A stretch of DNA of 64,000 nucleotides from Microtetraspora sp. NBRC 16547. Its GTDB lineage: Bacteria > Actinomycetota > Actinomycetes > Streptosporangiales > Streptosporangiaceae. Every line of letters starts with the position of its first letter. Positions within the stretch are counted from its first letter, which is position 1. The stretch is taken from the NCBI RefSeq assembly GCF_030268965.1, contig NZ_BSSE01000015.1, positions 62,001-126,000 on the forward strand, in the 5' to 3' direction. Below are positions 1-8,465 of the stretch, piece after piece. The notes under the pieces were generated by a model. It saw only the letters and a program-made list of their open reading frames with translations, was not told the origin of the DNA and made no database searches. A program made the position numbers and the translations under genes.

Positions 1-1
1 C

Positions 2-1030
2 GCCCAGATGGTGGCCAACCTGCAGGCGCACAGCGACCGCTACGACGTGCTCGGGCTGGACGTGGTCTGGACGGCGGAGTTCGCCGACGCCGGGTGGATC
101 GTCCCGCTGGACCGCGGCCTGTTCCCCCTGGACAAGCTGCTGCCTCCGGTCCTGGACACCGCGGTCTACCGGGACCGGCTGTGGGCCGTGCCGTTCACGA
201 GCAACGCCGGGTTGCTGTACTACCGGTCCGACATCCTCAAGAAGGAGCACCTCAAGCCGCCCACGACCTGGGCGGAGCTACGCGACCAGGCGCTTCGCCT
301 GGGCAAGAAATATGACATAGGCGGATATGGGGGCCAGTTCCTCCCGTACGAGGGGCTGACCGTGAACTTCACGGAGGCGGTCCACTCGGCCGGCGGCACG
401 ATCCTCTCCCCGGACGCGCGGACCGTGACGATGAACCCCGACACCACCCGGACCGCGCTCGGCTTCCTGGTCGGCGGCGTCAAGGAGGGCTGGATCCCCC
501 AGGAGGCGCTCGCCTACAAGGAGGAGGAGTCCCGGCTCGCCTTCCAGGAGGGCGACCTGCTGTTCGCCCGCAACTGGCCGCACGCGTACGGCCCGGCCAC
601 GCACTCCGCGGTGGCCGGCAAGTTCCAGGTGACCCGGCTGCCCGGGCTGAACGGGCCGGGGTCCAGCACGCTGGGCGGGCAGAACCTCGCCATCAGCGCC
701 TATTCGAAGCGGCAGAAGTCGGCCCTCGACTTCATCCGCTACTTCACCGGACCGGAGAACGAGCGGCTCGTCCTCACCGAGGGGTCCTTCCCCCCGGTGT
801 GGGCCGACCTGTACGACGATCCGGCACTGATCAAGCGGTTCCCGTACCTCCCCGCGCTCAAGGAGGCGATCCTCTCCGCGCGGCCGAGGCCGGTCACCGC
901 CAACTACAACCAGGTCAGCCTGGTCATCTCCAGCGCCGTTTCCAGCGCGCTCAACCTCGGCAAACCCGTCGATGAGACCGTCACCGAGCTGAAACTGCAA
1001 CTCGGCGAGGTCATCCAGACTGGAGGATAG
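2..1030 (+). CDS. ABC sugar-binding protein, family 1 (5' end outside window)
   Basis: This is an extracellular solute-binding protein that would capture a sugar or oligosaccharide outside the membrane for the permeases encoded downstream. The visible part (about 343 residues) has the family-1 pattern: a DVVWTAEFADAGWIVPL stretch early on, a central LLYYRSDILKK segment and a late GGQNLAISAYS segment. The frame is open to the window edge, and family members have about 410-440 residues with a lipoprotein signal, so the start lies upstream and the ATG at 8 is internal. The TAG stop is followed 3 bases later by a second binding-protein gene. Having two different binding proteins in one operon is unusual. 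The substrate cannot be told from sequence. Confidence 0.85.
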   Translation, partial: AQMVANLQAHSDRYDVLGLDVVWTAEFADAGWIVPLDRGLFPLDKLLPPVLDTAVYRDRLWAVPFTSNAGLLYYRSDILKKEHLKPPTTWAELRDQALRLGKKYDIGGYGGQFLPYEGLTVNFTEAVHSAGGTILSPDARTVTMNPDTTRTALGFLVGGVKEGWIPQEALAYKEEESRLAFQEGDLLFARNWPHAYGPATHSAVAGKFQVTRLPGLNGPGSSTLGGQNLAISAYSKRQKSALDFIRYFTGPENERLVLTEGSFPPVWADLYDDPALIKRFPYLPALKEAILSARPRPVTANYNQVSLVISSAVSSALNLGKPVDETVTELKLQLGEVIQTGG

Positions 1031-1033
1031 ACA

Positions 1034-2362
1034 ATGCGGAAACTCCCCCCGCTTCAGATCGGTGTGGTCGCCGTCCTCGCCCTCGCGGCGGCCGCGTGCA
1101 GCAACAACTCCGCTTCAGAGCCCACCACCAAGGGCAGCGCCCCCGCGGCGGAGGCCAAGCCCCTCGCCGGCGTCAGCATCGAGGTCGCGGCGAAGTGGAC
1201 GGGTGACGAGCAGGCCAGCTTCGAGAAGGTCCTCAAGGCGTTCGAGGAGAAGACCGGCGCCAAGGTCACGTACGCCTCCACGGGTGAGGACACCGGCGCC
1301 TACCTCGGCCCGCGCATCCAGGGCGGCAACCCGCCGGACGTGGCGATCCTGCCGCAGCCCGGCCTGGTGCAGCAGTACGCCGACCAGAACGCGCTCAAGC
1401 CGCTCTCCTCCGAAGTCCTGGCGCAGATCGACCAGAACTACACGCCGTACTGGAAGGAGCTCGGCTCCGCGGGCGGCCAGGTGTACGGCGTGCTCGTGAA
1501 GGCGGCGCACAAGTCCCTGATCTGGTACCGCCAGTCGGCCTTCGACGACGCGGGCGCCCAGGAGGCCACGACCTGGGACGACCTGATCGGCAAGACCGCG
1601 CAGACGCTGGCCGACTCCGGCACCGCCCCGTTCGCGCTCTGCGCCGCCTCCGGGTGGACGCTCACCGACCTGTTCGAGAACGTCTACCTCTCCTCGGCGG
1701 GCCCGGAGAACTACGACAAGCTGGCCAAACACGAGATCCCGTGGACCGACCCGTCGGTCACCGCCGCACTGGAGAAGATGGCCCAGATCTTCGGCAAGAA
1801 GGACTTCATGCTCGGCGGGTCGTCCGGCGCGCTGCAGACCGACTTCCCGACCTGCGTCACCCAGGTCTACGGCCAGAAGAAGGCCGCGATGGTCATCGAG
1901 GCCGACTTCGTCGCCGCCTCCGTGGGCCAGTCGGGCGCCCAGGTCGGCGAAGAGGCGAAGATCATGCCGTTCCCGAAGGCCGGGGACACCGCTCCGGTCG
2001 TGCTCGGCGGCGACGTCGGCGTGGTGATGAAGGACTCCACGGGCGCGCAGGCGCTGCTGGAGTTCCTGGCCTCCAAGGAGGGCGGCGAGGTCTGGGCCAA
2101 GCAGCCGGGTTACCTCTCCCCCAACCGCAACGTCTCGCCCGAGAACTACCCGAACGAGCTGACCAAGCAGCTCGCCGAGACGATCATCTCCGCGGGTGAG
2201 GCGGTCCGGTACGACATGTCCGACCTCGCGCCGAGCGCCTTCGGCGGCACGGACGGCAAGGGCGAGTGGAAGCACCTGCAGGACTTCCTGCGCAACCCCT
2301 CCGACATCAAGGGCATCCAGCAGAAGCTGGAAGCGGACGCCGCCAAGGCCTACAAGAAGTAA
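1034..2362 (+). CDS. ABC sugar-binding lipoprotein, family 1
   Basis: Second solute-binding protein of the operon (442 residues). It begins with a lipoprotein signal: a short basic start, a hydrophobic core and the lipobox LAAAAC, so it should be anchored by a lipidated Cys near residue 22. The mature part has the family-1 (MalE/UgpB-like) layout, including PDVAILPQPGLVQQYADQNA near residues 99-118 and a VVLGGDVGVVMKDS segment in the C-terminal half. It starts 3 bases after the first binding-protein gene and ends 12 bases before the permease gene, so the genes are very likely co-transcribed. A carbohydrate ligand is likely from family and neighbours; the exact sugar is unknown. Confidence 0.88.
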   Translation: MRKLPPLQIGVVAVLALAAAACSNNSASEPTTKGSAPAAEAKPLAGVSIEVAAKWTGDEQASFEKVLKAFEEKTGAKVTYASTGEDTGAYLGPRIQGGNPPDVAILPQPGLVQQYADQNALKPLSSEVLAQIDQNYTPYWKELGSAGGQVYGVLVKAAHKSLIWYRQSAFDDAGAQEATTWDDLIGKTAQTLADSGTAPFALCAASGWTLTDLFENVYLSSAGPENYDKLAKHEIPWTDPSVTAALEKMAQIFGKKDFMLGGSSGALQTDFPTCVTQVYGQKKAAMVIEADFVAASVGQSGAQVGEEAKIMPFPKAGDTAPVVLGGDVGVVMKDSTGAQALLEFLASKEGGEVWAKQPGYLSPNRNVSPENYPNELTKQLAETIISAGEAVRYDMSDLAPSAFGGTDGKGEWKHLQDFLRNPSDIKGIQQKLEADAAKAYKK

Positions 2363-2374
2363 GGGGAGAAGGCC

Positions 2375-3919
2375 GTGACCGAACGGTTGGACGGCCCGCA
2401 GGCTCCCGGCGGCGACGAGCTCGCCGCCGGGGCCTCCCCCGGACCGGCAGAGACTGAACCCGACGTCGCGCGGCCCCCGGCCACCGACACCAACACCGAC
2501 ACCTCCACCGACACCGACGCCGACACCGCGACGGACCCCACCGACACCGACACGGGCACCGCCATCGCGACGGACCCTCGCCCTGGCGCCACCGGCACCG
2601 CGACGGCTCCCCGACCCGCCACCGGCCACACGGCCGCGACGCGGCTCAGCCCGTCGCCCAAGATCGCGGTGTTCTTCCTGCTCCCGGCGCTCCTGCTGCT
2701 GGCCGCCTGGGTGATCTACCCCATCATCTACTCGATCTTCCGGAGCCTGTTCGACGCGGCGGGCGACCGCTTCGTGGGCCTTAAGAACTACGCCGCGATC
2801 ATCAGCGACCCAAGCATGCTCGCCACGCTGTGGCACAACGCCATCTGGGTCGCGATGGCCCCGCTGATCGTGACCGTGCTCGGTCTGATCTTCGCGGTGA
2901 TGACCGAACGCATCCGCTGGGCGACCGCGTTCAAGCTCATCCTGTTCATGCCGATGGCGGTCTCGCTGCTCGCCGCCGGCGTCATCTTCCGGCTCGTCTA
3001 CGAGCAGGACCCGGACAAGGGTGTCGCCAACGCCGTGATCACCACGGTGCACGACACGTTCAGCAGCAGCCAGGGCTATCCCGGGGCCCGTCCCCGCGAG
3101 AACGACCAGGCCCCTGTGGTGCTGAAGAACGGCGACGTCGTCACCCGGCAGCCGGTCCAGCCCGGCCAGCAGGTCCTGATCCCGCTCGTCGGCCTCAAGC
3201 CGGACGCCGTCGAGAAGGCCACGCCGGCCAAGGCCGCCGGCGCGGGCGGCCTCAGCGGCACCGTCTGGCTCGATGTCGTACGCGGAGGCGGCGGCACGGT
3301 CAACCAGATCGACGGCACAGAGAAGGGTCTCGCCGGGATCACGGTCGAGGCGGTGGCGGGCGGCCAGGTCAAGGCCACCACCGAGACCGCCGCCGACGGC
3401 ACCTTCTACTTCTCCGGCCTGTCCGCGGGCTCCTACGACGTACGGCTTCCGCAGTCGAACTTCGAGGCGGCGTTCAACGGCATCACCTGGCTCGGCCCGA
3501 CCCTGATCACTCTGGCGATCATCGGCGCGTACATCTGGGTCTGGGCGGGCTTCGCGATGGTGCTGATCGCGGCCGGGCTCTCGGCGATCCCGCGCGACGC
3601 GCTGGAGGCCGCGCGCATCGACGGGGCCACCGAGTGGCAGGTGTTCCGGCGGATCACCGTGCCGCTGCTCTCCCCGGTCCTGCTGGTGGTCTTCGTCACG
3701 ATGGTCATCAACGTGCTGAAGGTCTTCGACCTGGTGTTCATCATCGCGCCGGGTTCGGTGCAACCGCAGGCGAACGTGATCGCGCTGGAGATGTGGCGCG
3801 TGTCGTTCGGCGGCGGCGGCAACCAGGGCATGGGTAGCGCCCTGGCCATCTTCCTGCTGGTCCTGGTGCTGCCGTTCATGATCTTCAACATCCGGCGGTT
3901 CAGGAGGGACGAGCGATGA
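2375..3919 (+). CDS. Sugar ABC permease (MalF-type) with inserted extracellular domain
   Basis: Inner-membrane permease of the MalF/UgpA type, 514 residues against about 300 for the family. Three parts are visible. Residues 1-90 are a low-complexity Thr/Asp/Ala-rich tail with repeated TDT units. Residues 97-208 hold the first membrane helices. Residues of about 209-368 form an insertion with a Gly-rich beta-sandwich look (GTVWLDV near 295, then ETAADGTFYFSGLSAGSYDV), similar to SdrD B-like or carboxypeptidase-regulatory domains. The helices then resume, with the ATPase-contact EAA motif at EAARIDGATEW near 411-421. The insertion sits where the external loop should be, so it may help dock binding proteins (inference). 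The GTG start follows AGGGGAGAA. The stop overlaps the next gene by 4 bases (ATGA). Confidence 0.9.
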   Translation: MTERLDGPQAPGGDELAAGASPGPAETEPDVARPPATDTNTDTSTDTDADTATDPTDTDTGTAIATDPRPGATGTATAPRPATGHTAATRLSPSPKIAVFFLLPALLLLAAWVIYPIIYSIFRSLFDAAGDRFVGLKNYAAIISDPSMLATLWHNAIWVAMAPLIVTVLGLIFAVMTERIRWATAFKLILFMPMAVSLLAAGVIFRLVYEQDPDKGVANAVITTVHDTFSSSQGYPGARPRENDQAPVVLKNGDVVTRQPVQPGQQVLIPLVGLKPDAVEKATPAKAAGAGGLSGTVWLDVVRGGGGTVNQIDGTEKGLAGITVEAVAGGQVKATTETAADGTFYFSGLSAGSYDVRLPQSNFEAAFNGITWLGPTLITLAIIGAYIWVWAGFAMVLIAAGLSAIPRDALEAARIDGATEWQVFRRITVPLLSPVLLVVFVTMVINVLKVFDLVFIIAPGSVQPQANVIALEMWRVSFGGGGNQGMGSALAIFLLVLVLPFMIFNIRRFRRDER

Positions 3920-4803
3920 CAACCCTGACCGAGGCGAGGCACGCGCGCGCGATCGAGCGCGGCCTCCTCGGGCGCCTCGTCGACCGGGTCGGCGGGGGCC
4001 TGGTCCAGGTGGCCCTGGTCCTCATCGCGGTGTTCTGGCTGGTCCCGACGCTCGGCCTGCTGGTCGTCTCGCTGCGGGGCGAGAAGGAGAACAACTCCAG
4101 CGGCTGGTGGACGCTCTTCACCAAGCCCGCGCAGGTCACCTTGGAGAACTACGGCAACCTGCTGGCCTCCGGGTTCACCTCGTCGTTCTGGAACACGGTG
4201 CTGATCACCGTGCCCGCGACGCTGCTGGTGATCGGCATCTCGGCCATGGCGGCGTACGCGTTCGCCTGGATCGAGTTCCCCGGCAGGGACGCCGTCTTCC
4301 TCGTGGTCATCGCCCTGCTGGTGGTGCCGATCCAGATCGCCCTGATCCCCATCGCCAAGATGTACGGCGCCCTGGACATCTTCGGCTCGATCGCCGGCGT
4401 GGTGCTGTTCCATGTGGCGTTCGGCCTGCCGTTCGCGATCTTCCTGCTCCGCAACTTCTTCGTGGGCATCCCCCGCGAGCTCCTGGAGGCGGCGCGGATG
4501 GACGGCGCGCCGGAGTGGCGGATCTTCGCGACGGTGGTGTTCCCGCTGGCCAAGCCGGCGATCGCATCACTCGGGATCTTCCAGTTCCTGTGGGTGTGGA
4601 ACGACCTGCTGGTGGCCCTGGTGTTCGCCGACACCGCCAACCAGCCGATGACCAAGGCCCTGCAGTCCCAGATGCGGCAGTTCGGCACCAATATCGACAT
4701 CCTCGCGCCCGGCGCCTTCCTGTCACTGATCATCCCGCTGGCGCTCTTCTTCGCCTTCCAGCGGTATTTCGTCCAGGGCCTGCTCGCGGGGTCGGTGAAA
4801 TAG
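3916..4803 (+). CDS. Sugar ABC permease (MalG-type)
   Basis: Second inner-membrane permease of the operon, 295 residues, the normal size for MalG-type subunits. Six hydrophobic segments are visible, and the cytoplasmic EAA loop reads LLEAARMDGAPEWRIF near residues 193-208, where the ATPase would bind. It overlaps the upstream permease gene by ATGA, which indicates translational coupling. No ATPase gene follows. In Streptomyces and relatives, sugar importers commonly share the ATPase MsiK, so this importer probably uses one encoded elsewhere. A strong hairpin follows the stop. Confidence 0.92.
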   Translation: MTTLTEARHARAIERGLLGRLVDRVGGGLVQVALVLIAVFWLVPTLGLLVVSLRGEKENNSSGWWTLFTKPAQVTLENYGNLLASGFTSSFWNTVLITVPATLLVIGISAMAAYAFAWIEFPGRDAVFLVVIALLVVPIQIALIPIAKMYGALDIFGSIAGVVLFHVAFGLPFAIFLLRNFFVGIPRELLEAARMDGAPEWRIFATVVFPLAKPAIASLGIFQFLWVWNDLLVALVFADTANQPMTKALQSQMRQFGTNIDILAPGAFLSLIIPLALFFAFQRYFVQGLLAGSVK

Positions 4804-4824
4804 CACCTCGGTCGGCGTACGACG

Positions 4825-4863
4825 CCCGGCCGCGCGCCCCTCGGGGGAGGGCACGCGGCCGGG
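4825..4863 (+). terminator. Strong GC hairpin ending the ABC operon
   Basis: A stem of 15 pairs with one mismatch (left arm 4825-4839, right arm 4849-4863) around a 9-base loop, starting 21 bases after the permease stop. There is no T-run, as is common for terminators in high-GC actinobacteria. Confidence 0.75.
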
Positions 4864-4926
4864 CCCGCCCGCGCGTTGTCCCGACACTTCATCCTTGATC
4901 CCGAAAAACCGATAGGCTTCGCGACC

Positions 4927-5604
4927 ATGGCAGGGCGTCCCTTAAACGAAGTCATGGAAGCCGGATGGGCCGCGGCCCTCGAACCCGTCGCCGAGCAGAT
5001 CTCCGCGATGGGCGACTTCCTCCGGCAGGAGATCGCCGCCGGACGGCAGTATCTCCCCTCCGGGACCAACGTGCTCCGCGCGTTCCAGCAGCCCCTCGAC
5101 GAGGTCCGCGTGCTGATCGTCGGCCAGGATCCCTATCCGACGCCCGGCCACCCGATCGGCCTGAGCTTCTCCGTCGCCGCCGATGTCCGCCCGCTGCCCG
5201 GCAGCCTGGTGAACATCTACAAGGAGTACATGGCCGACCTCGGTCTCCCGCAGCCGAGCAACGGCGACCTCACGCCATGGACCGAGCAGGGCGTGCTGCT
5301 CCTCAACAGGGTGCTGACCGTGATGCCGGGCAAGCCCGCCTCACACCGGGGCAAGGGCTGGGAGCAGGTCACCGAGCGCGCCATCACCGCCCTCGTCGAG
5401 CGGGGCGGCCCGCTGGTGGCCATCCTGTGGGGGCGCGACGCCCGGAACCTGCGGCCCATGCTCGGCCAGGTGCCGTGCATCGAGTCGGCCCACCCGAGCC
5501 CCCTGTCGGCCCGGAGCGGATTCTTCGGCTCCCGCCCCTTCAGCCGCGCCAACGAGCTCCTCGTCCAGCAGGGCGCCGCCCCGCTCGAGTGGAAGCTCCC
5601 ATGA
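4927..5604 (+). CDS. ung: Uracil-DNA glycosylase, family 1
   Basis: Removes uracil from DNA, produced by cytosine deamination or dUTP misincorporation, as the first step of base excision repair. The 225-residue protein has the family-1 water-activating motif [17 protein letters not shown] at residues 66-82 (Asp68 catalytic) and the HPSPLSA motif at 189-195. The ATG at 4927 is preferred over the in-frame TTG at 4876, because known actinobacterial homologues begin with the residues seen here and the upstream stretch is not conserved in character. No ribosome site precedes the ATG, but a TAGGCT -10-like box (4913-4918) ends 8 bases before it, which suggests a leaderless transcript. It is a single gene between two hairpins. 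Confidence 0.95.
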   Translation: MAGRPLNEVMEAGWAAALEPVAEQISAMGDFLRQEIAAGRQYLPSGTNVLRAFQQPLDEVRVLIVGQDPYPTPGHPIGLSFSVAADVRPLPGSLVNIYKEYMADLGLPQPSNGDLTPWTEQGVLLLNRVLTVMPGKPASHRGKGWEQVTERAITALVERGGPLVAILWGRDARNLRPMLGQVPCIESAHPSPLSARSGFFGSRPFSRANELLVQQGAAPLEWKLP

Positions 5605-5842
5605 ACCAGTGCCACTAATGCCCCGACCGGCAAGGTTTGCCCGGAAGGAGCGGTGTCCAGGGTGGTGCATCGCAAGGCGGAGGAGGAGGTCGTAGCGGAG
5701 CCTACGGCCGACATTCCCGGGCCCCGCGGAAAGTCCGAGCCTGCGAGGAGTTTTCGTGGGTGGGGCGACAACGCGGCGAGGTGCCGCCCTGGGCGACGCG
5801 ACGGGGCAAAGATTGACGTGCGGGGCACTAGGATCAACCACC

Positions 5843-6187
5843 ATGAGCGATGTAACGGATACCGGACGCTACCTCCGCCTGACGGTCGACCTGGTGGTCG
5901 AGGTCCAGGATGTGAAGGCGTTGCAGGCGGCGGCCCTGGCGGAGATCCGCCATCCGGACGCCGAGCTGGACGACGACGAGCGCCAGGAGCAGATCGAGCT
6001 GGTCAACGAGGACGACACCGGCGCTGCGGCCCTCCAGTGGCTGATCGAGCCCGACCACGTGCTCGGCCTGGTCGAGCACGTCAGTGAGGTGGAGCCCCGC
6101 GAGGCGATGCTCGGCGTCGAGCCGTCGGACGGCATCCTCGAAGACGAGGACGAGCACGACCACGACCACCACGACCACGCCCACTGA
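5843..6187 (+). CDS. Small acidic protein with His/Asp-rich tail
   Basis: Protein of 114 residues that I cannot assign to a named family. The body is acidic and helical with no signal or membrane segment. The C-terminus is a run of alternating His and Asp/Glu (DEHDHDHHDHAH), which could bind nickel, zinc or another divalent metal. Its role as a metallochaperone or store is only a guess. The ATG at 5843 is chosen because a TAGGAT box (5829-5834) lies just upstream in leaderless spacing, and because the longer in-frame extension to 5756 has unlike composition. A hairpin follows at 6277. Confidence 0.7.
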   Translation: MSDVTDTGRYLRLTVDLVVEVQDVKALQAAALAEIRHPDAELDDDERQEQIELVNEDDTGAAALQWLIEPDHVLGLVEHVSEVEPREAMLGVEPSDGILEDEDEHDHDHHDHAH

Positions 6188-6276
6188 TAACCACGCTGGC
6201 AGATACGCTGACAAACACGCCGTAGTGCACGCGGGCAGCGCTGAAATCCCGCGCTGACAACGCACGCTGAGCACGG

Positions 6277-6299
6277 GCCCCGGCCATCCCAGCCGGGGC
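6277..6299. terminator. Hairpin between convergent genes
   Basis: Perfect 8-bp stem (GCCCCGGC, 7-base loop, GCCGGGGC) 90 bases after the His-rich gene and facing the minus-strand gene that ends at 6428. It probably terminates the plus-strand transcript. Confidence 0.6.
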
Positions 6300-6353
6300 T
6301 TCCGTATGCCCCCGACGGCGCGTCGCCCGAGCCGCTCCCAGCGGAGGTTCGAG

Positions 6354-6434
6354 CCATCCGCCGTGAGAGGCGGTCACGCGCCATCCGCCGTGAGAGGCGG
6401 TCACGCGCCATCCGCCGAGAGGGGCGGTCACGCC
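6354..6434. repeat. Three tandem 27-bp units, each a hairpin
   Basis: Units at 6354-6380, 6381-6407 and 6408-6434. The first two are identical and the third differs at a few bases. Each contains CCGCC, a short loop and GGCGG, giving three consecutive small hairpins. The third unit includes the stop codon of the minus-strand gene ending at 6428, so the array looks like a duplicated terminator for that gene. It is not a CRISPR: there are no spacers. Confidence 0.85.
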
Positions 6435-7360
6435 TCCAGCAGGTTTGCTCGACGGCCGGTCAGGGCGTCCCGCTGCCGAGCCAGTTCGTCGCATCGGGCG
6501 GCGAGGTGGTTGAGCACGCCGTGGACCCAGCGCGCCACCTCCTGGACCTCCTGGCCGGTACGCATGATCTTCTGGTGCTTGTACATGTCGAAGATGACAT
6601 TGTCGAAGAACATGTCGGCGAACCAGCGGGTGTCCACCTTGGGAAGCCGAGGGCTCGCGGCGACACCGACGTCGGCCAGCTCACGCGAGAACGCGTCGAG
6701 CGCCCGCTGCGCCTGCCACGCCGCCTGGTCGGCGTCTCTGAGTTGGCCGTGCTCGATGAAGTCGGCGATCCCGCCGCCACCGAACACGTCCCAGGTGGAC
6801 GCCCCGCGCGCGCCGTCGAGGAATCGCAGGACCTGTCCGACGGCACGGCCCGCCGCCATCCCGGCCTGCCGGGCCTCTCCGTGCTCGCGCAGGTCGGCCT
6901 CGACGTTCGCGAGTCCCGCGGCGATGTCGGCGAGCTCCCGTCCTCGCGGATCGTCGGAGTCGACCAGCAGCCGCTCCTTGCGGGCCAGCAGCGCGTTGAG
7001 CTCGTCGGCGGCGGTCCCCACCTCGGCCAGGCTCGTGTCGGTCGAGCGCAGGTCCTCCGTCAGCCACTCCAGCCGGGCGCGCTGGCCGTGGACGCGTTGC
7101 CGCACGGCCTCCGCCTCCGCGCGCTCACGGGCGAGCCGCTCCTCCTTGGTGCCGAAGAGGGAGGCGAAGAATCCGCCCTGCTCCAGCTTGACGACGTCGT
7201 GATCCTCCTTGGCCAGCTGCCGCTCCAGCTCGGCGAGAAGCCCTCTGACCTCGTCGATCTGCCCGGTGAGAGTGACGCGCTGCCGGGACAGCCGCTCGCG
7301 ACGACGCGTCCGCTCCCTGGCATCACGGATCTCTTCGTCAAGAGCATCAAAAGAGGTCAT
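6428..7360 (-). CDS. Coiled-coil protein of unknown function
   Basis: Protein of 310 residues, not recognised. The first 150 residues are strongly charged, Arg/Glu/Leu-rich helix that should form a coiled coil, broken by a short hydrophobic GGFFASLFGTKEERL segment near residue 62. The C-terminal half has a conserved-looking core (WDVFGGGGIADFIEHGQL near 186, and FADMFFDNVIFDMYKHQKI near 246) and ends in another helix. There is no signal peptide and no full membrane helix. It is the last minus-strand gene after the peptide cluster, 113 bases from its neighbour, and may or may not belong to that cluster. Confidence 0.75.
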   Translation of the reverse strand: MTSFDALDEEIRDARERTRRRERLSRQRVTLTGQIDEVRGLLAELERQLAKEDHDVVKLEQGGFFASLFGTKEERLARERAEAEAVRQRVHGQRARLEWLTEDLRSTDTSLAEVGTAADELNALLARKERLLVDSDDPRGRELADIAAGLANVEADLREHGEARQAGMAAGRAVGQVLRFLDGARGASTWDVFGGGGIADFIEHGQLRDADQAAWQAQRALDAFSRELADVGVAASPRLPKVDTRWFADMFFDNVIFDMYKHQKIMRTGQEVQEVARWVHGVLNHLAARCDELARQRDALTGRRANLLEA

Positions 7361-7473
7361 ACTTCACAAGACGAACGATCGACGCACGGCGTTCCCCTGG
7401 CCGTTCACGACCCGGCCGCTTCAGATCGCCCCTTCAGACCGCCCCTTCAGGCCGCACCTCCGGAACACGGCTC

Positions 7474-8355
7474 TCAGGCGGCGAGTAATCCCGGGGTGCT
7501 GCAGAGCCAGTCGTTCACAGTGCCGGTGAAGCCGGACGGCGGGCCGACGCTGAGACAAGTGGCGTCGGCCGTGCGGCTGCCGAGCCGGACGCGGAACGGT
7601 TCGCGATCGAGATGCGGGGCGCCGGAGACGACCACGGGCTCGGCGTCGCCGAGCCACAGGTGCTCGCCGATCGTGCGGCACCTGGCATCCGGACTTCCGG
7701 CCGTCCACGCGAGATGCCCGGCGAGCAGGTGTCGCGCGACGGTGCGGAGCACGGAGACGGTGCACAGACTGTGCGCGCAGGCGGCCCCCTCCAACATGAC
7801 CTCCGGCAGGCCGAACCTCCGGAGGCCGCGCGTCGAGATCGTGAGACAGGTGCAGGCATCGGTCGCCGCGGGGTCCCACGGCGGGCAGGAGCTGTCGACG
7901 CCGACCTCGGTGGTCCAGCCGAGCCAGTCATCCCCGAGCCGGAACTCGTGCGGCTCCCCCTCGCACCCCGTGCGGTGCGGAACGATCACGCCGGTCACGA
8001 GATCGACGATGACGCCGCCATAAGCGTCGGCGACACCGCGAGCCACCGCCCTCGCGGCCTGCGCGACCTCGGGCTGCTCGGCGACCGGCGCGGTGCTGGT
8101 GACCACGACGTGATGGCGGGCCCTGCGCACGGCGTCGCGTCCCTCATCGCCGACGCTCATCCGCGGCCACGGCGACTGCGCGGCCTGGAACACCTGCAGG
8201 TCCAGCCGCGACGTGCCGAGCGCCTGGGCGGCGGCCCTCCTGTGTGACCCGCTCATCCGCCACGGAACAACCGAGTCCAGCTCGACCGGCCGGCGGTCGG
8301 TCGCGACGACGAACACCGAAGTGGTCTCGGCCGGAACGGGATAGGTGATCTTCAT
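7474..8355 (-). CDS. Unknown cytoplasmic protein, Cys-rich centre
   Basis: Protein of 293 residues, not recognised. The N-terminal half looks like an alpha/beta fold (VFVVATDRRP near the start, AYGGVIVDLVTGVIVP near 111). The centre has seven Cys in about 75 residues (GCEGE, SCPPWDP, ACTCL, ACAHSLC), a possible metal site. There is no signal peptide. The ATG is preceded by GGGAGA at good spacing. It lies 110 bases downstream of the M50-type gene in the same orientation, so it could be an accessory protein of the peptide cluster. Function is not claimed. Confidence 0.75.
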   Translation of the reverse strand: MKITYPVPAETTSVFVVATDRRPVELDSVVPWRMSGSHRRAAAQALGTSRLDLQVFQAAQSPWPRMSVGDEGRDAVRRARHHVVVTSTAPVAEQPEVAQAARAVARGVADAYGGVIVDLVTGVIVPHRTGCEGEPHEFRLGDDWLGWTTEVGVDSSCPPWDPAATDACTCLTISTRGLRRFGLPEVMLEGAACAHSLCTVSVLRTVARHLLAGHLAWTAGSPDARCRTIGEHLWLGDAEPVVVSGAPHLDREPFRVRLGSRTADATCLSVGPPSGFTGTVNDWLCSTPGLLAA

Positions 8356-8429
8356 GGGTTCTCCCTGTCGGTCCTGGAGAGCCCAGCTTGCGGTCGCGTC
8401 TGGACGCTTCGCTCAACCGAACGGTCCTC

Positions 8430-8453
8430 TGTGGAAAACCCCGGTTATCCACA
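8430..8453. other. Inverted pair of DnaA-box-like sequences
   Basis: TGTGGAAAA (8430-8438) faces TTATCCACA (8445-8453) across 6 bases. The right box is identical to the classical DnaA box and the left is one base off its complement. The pair lies in the 110-base gap between two minus-strand genes. A lone pair is too little to call an origin; it may be a DnaA regulatory or titration site, or simply a weak terminator hairpin. Confidence 0.4.
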
Positions 8454-8465
8454 GGAGAGCGTCCT

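Noticed and set aside
5605-5842. Structured RNA or gene between ung and the His-rich gene
   Set aside because: Only a short GTAG/CTAC hairpin and GC-rich sequence are seen; no supported frame or closed stem.
6354-6434. Possible CRISPR array
   Set aside because: Units are directly adjacent with no spacers, and no cas genes are present.
8430-8453. Replication origin
   Set aside because: Only one pair of DnaA boxes, no AT-rich unwinding region, and no dnaA/dnaN nearby.
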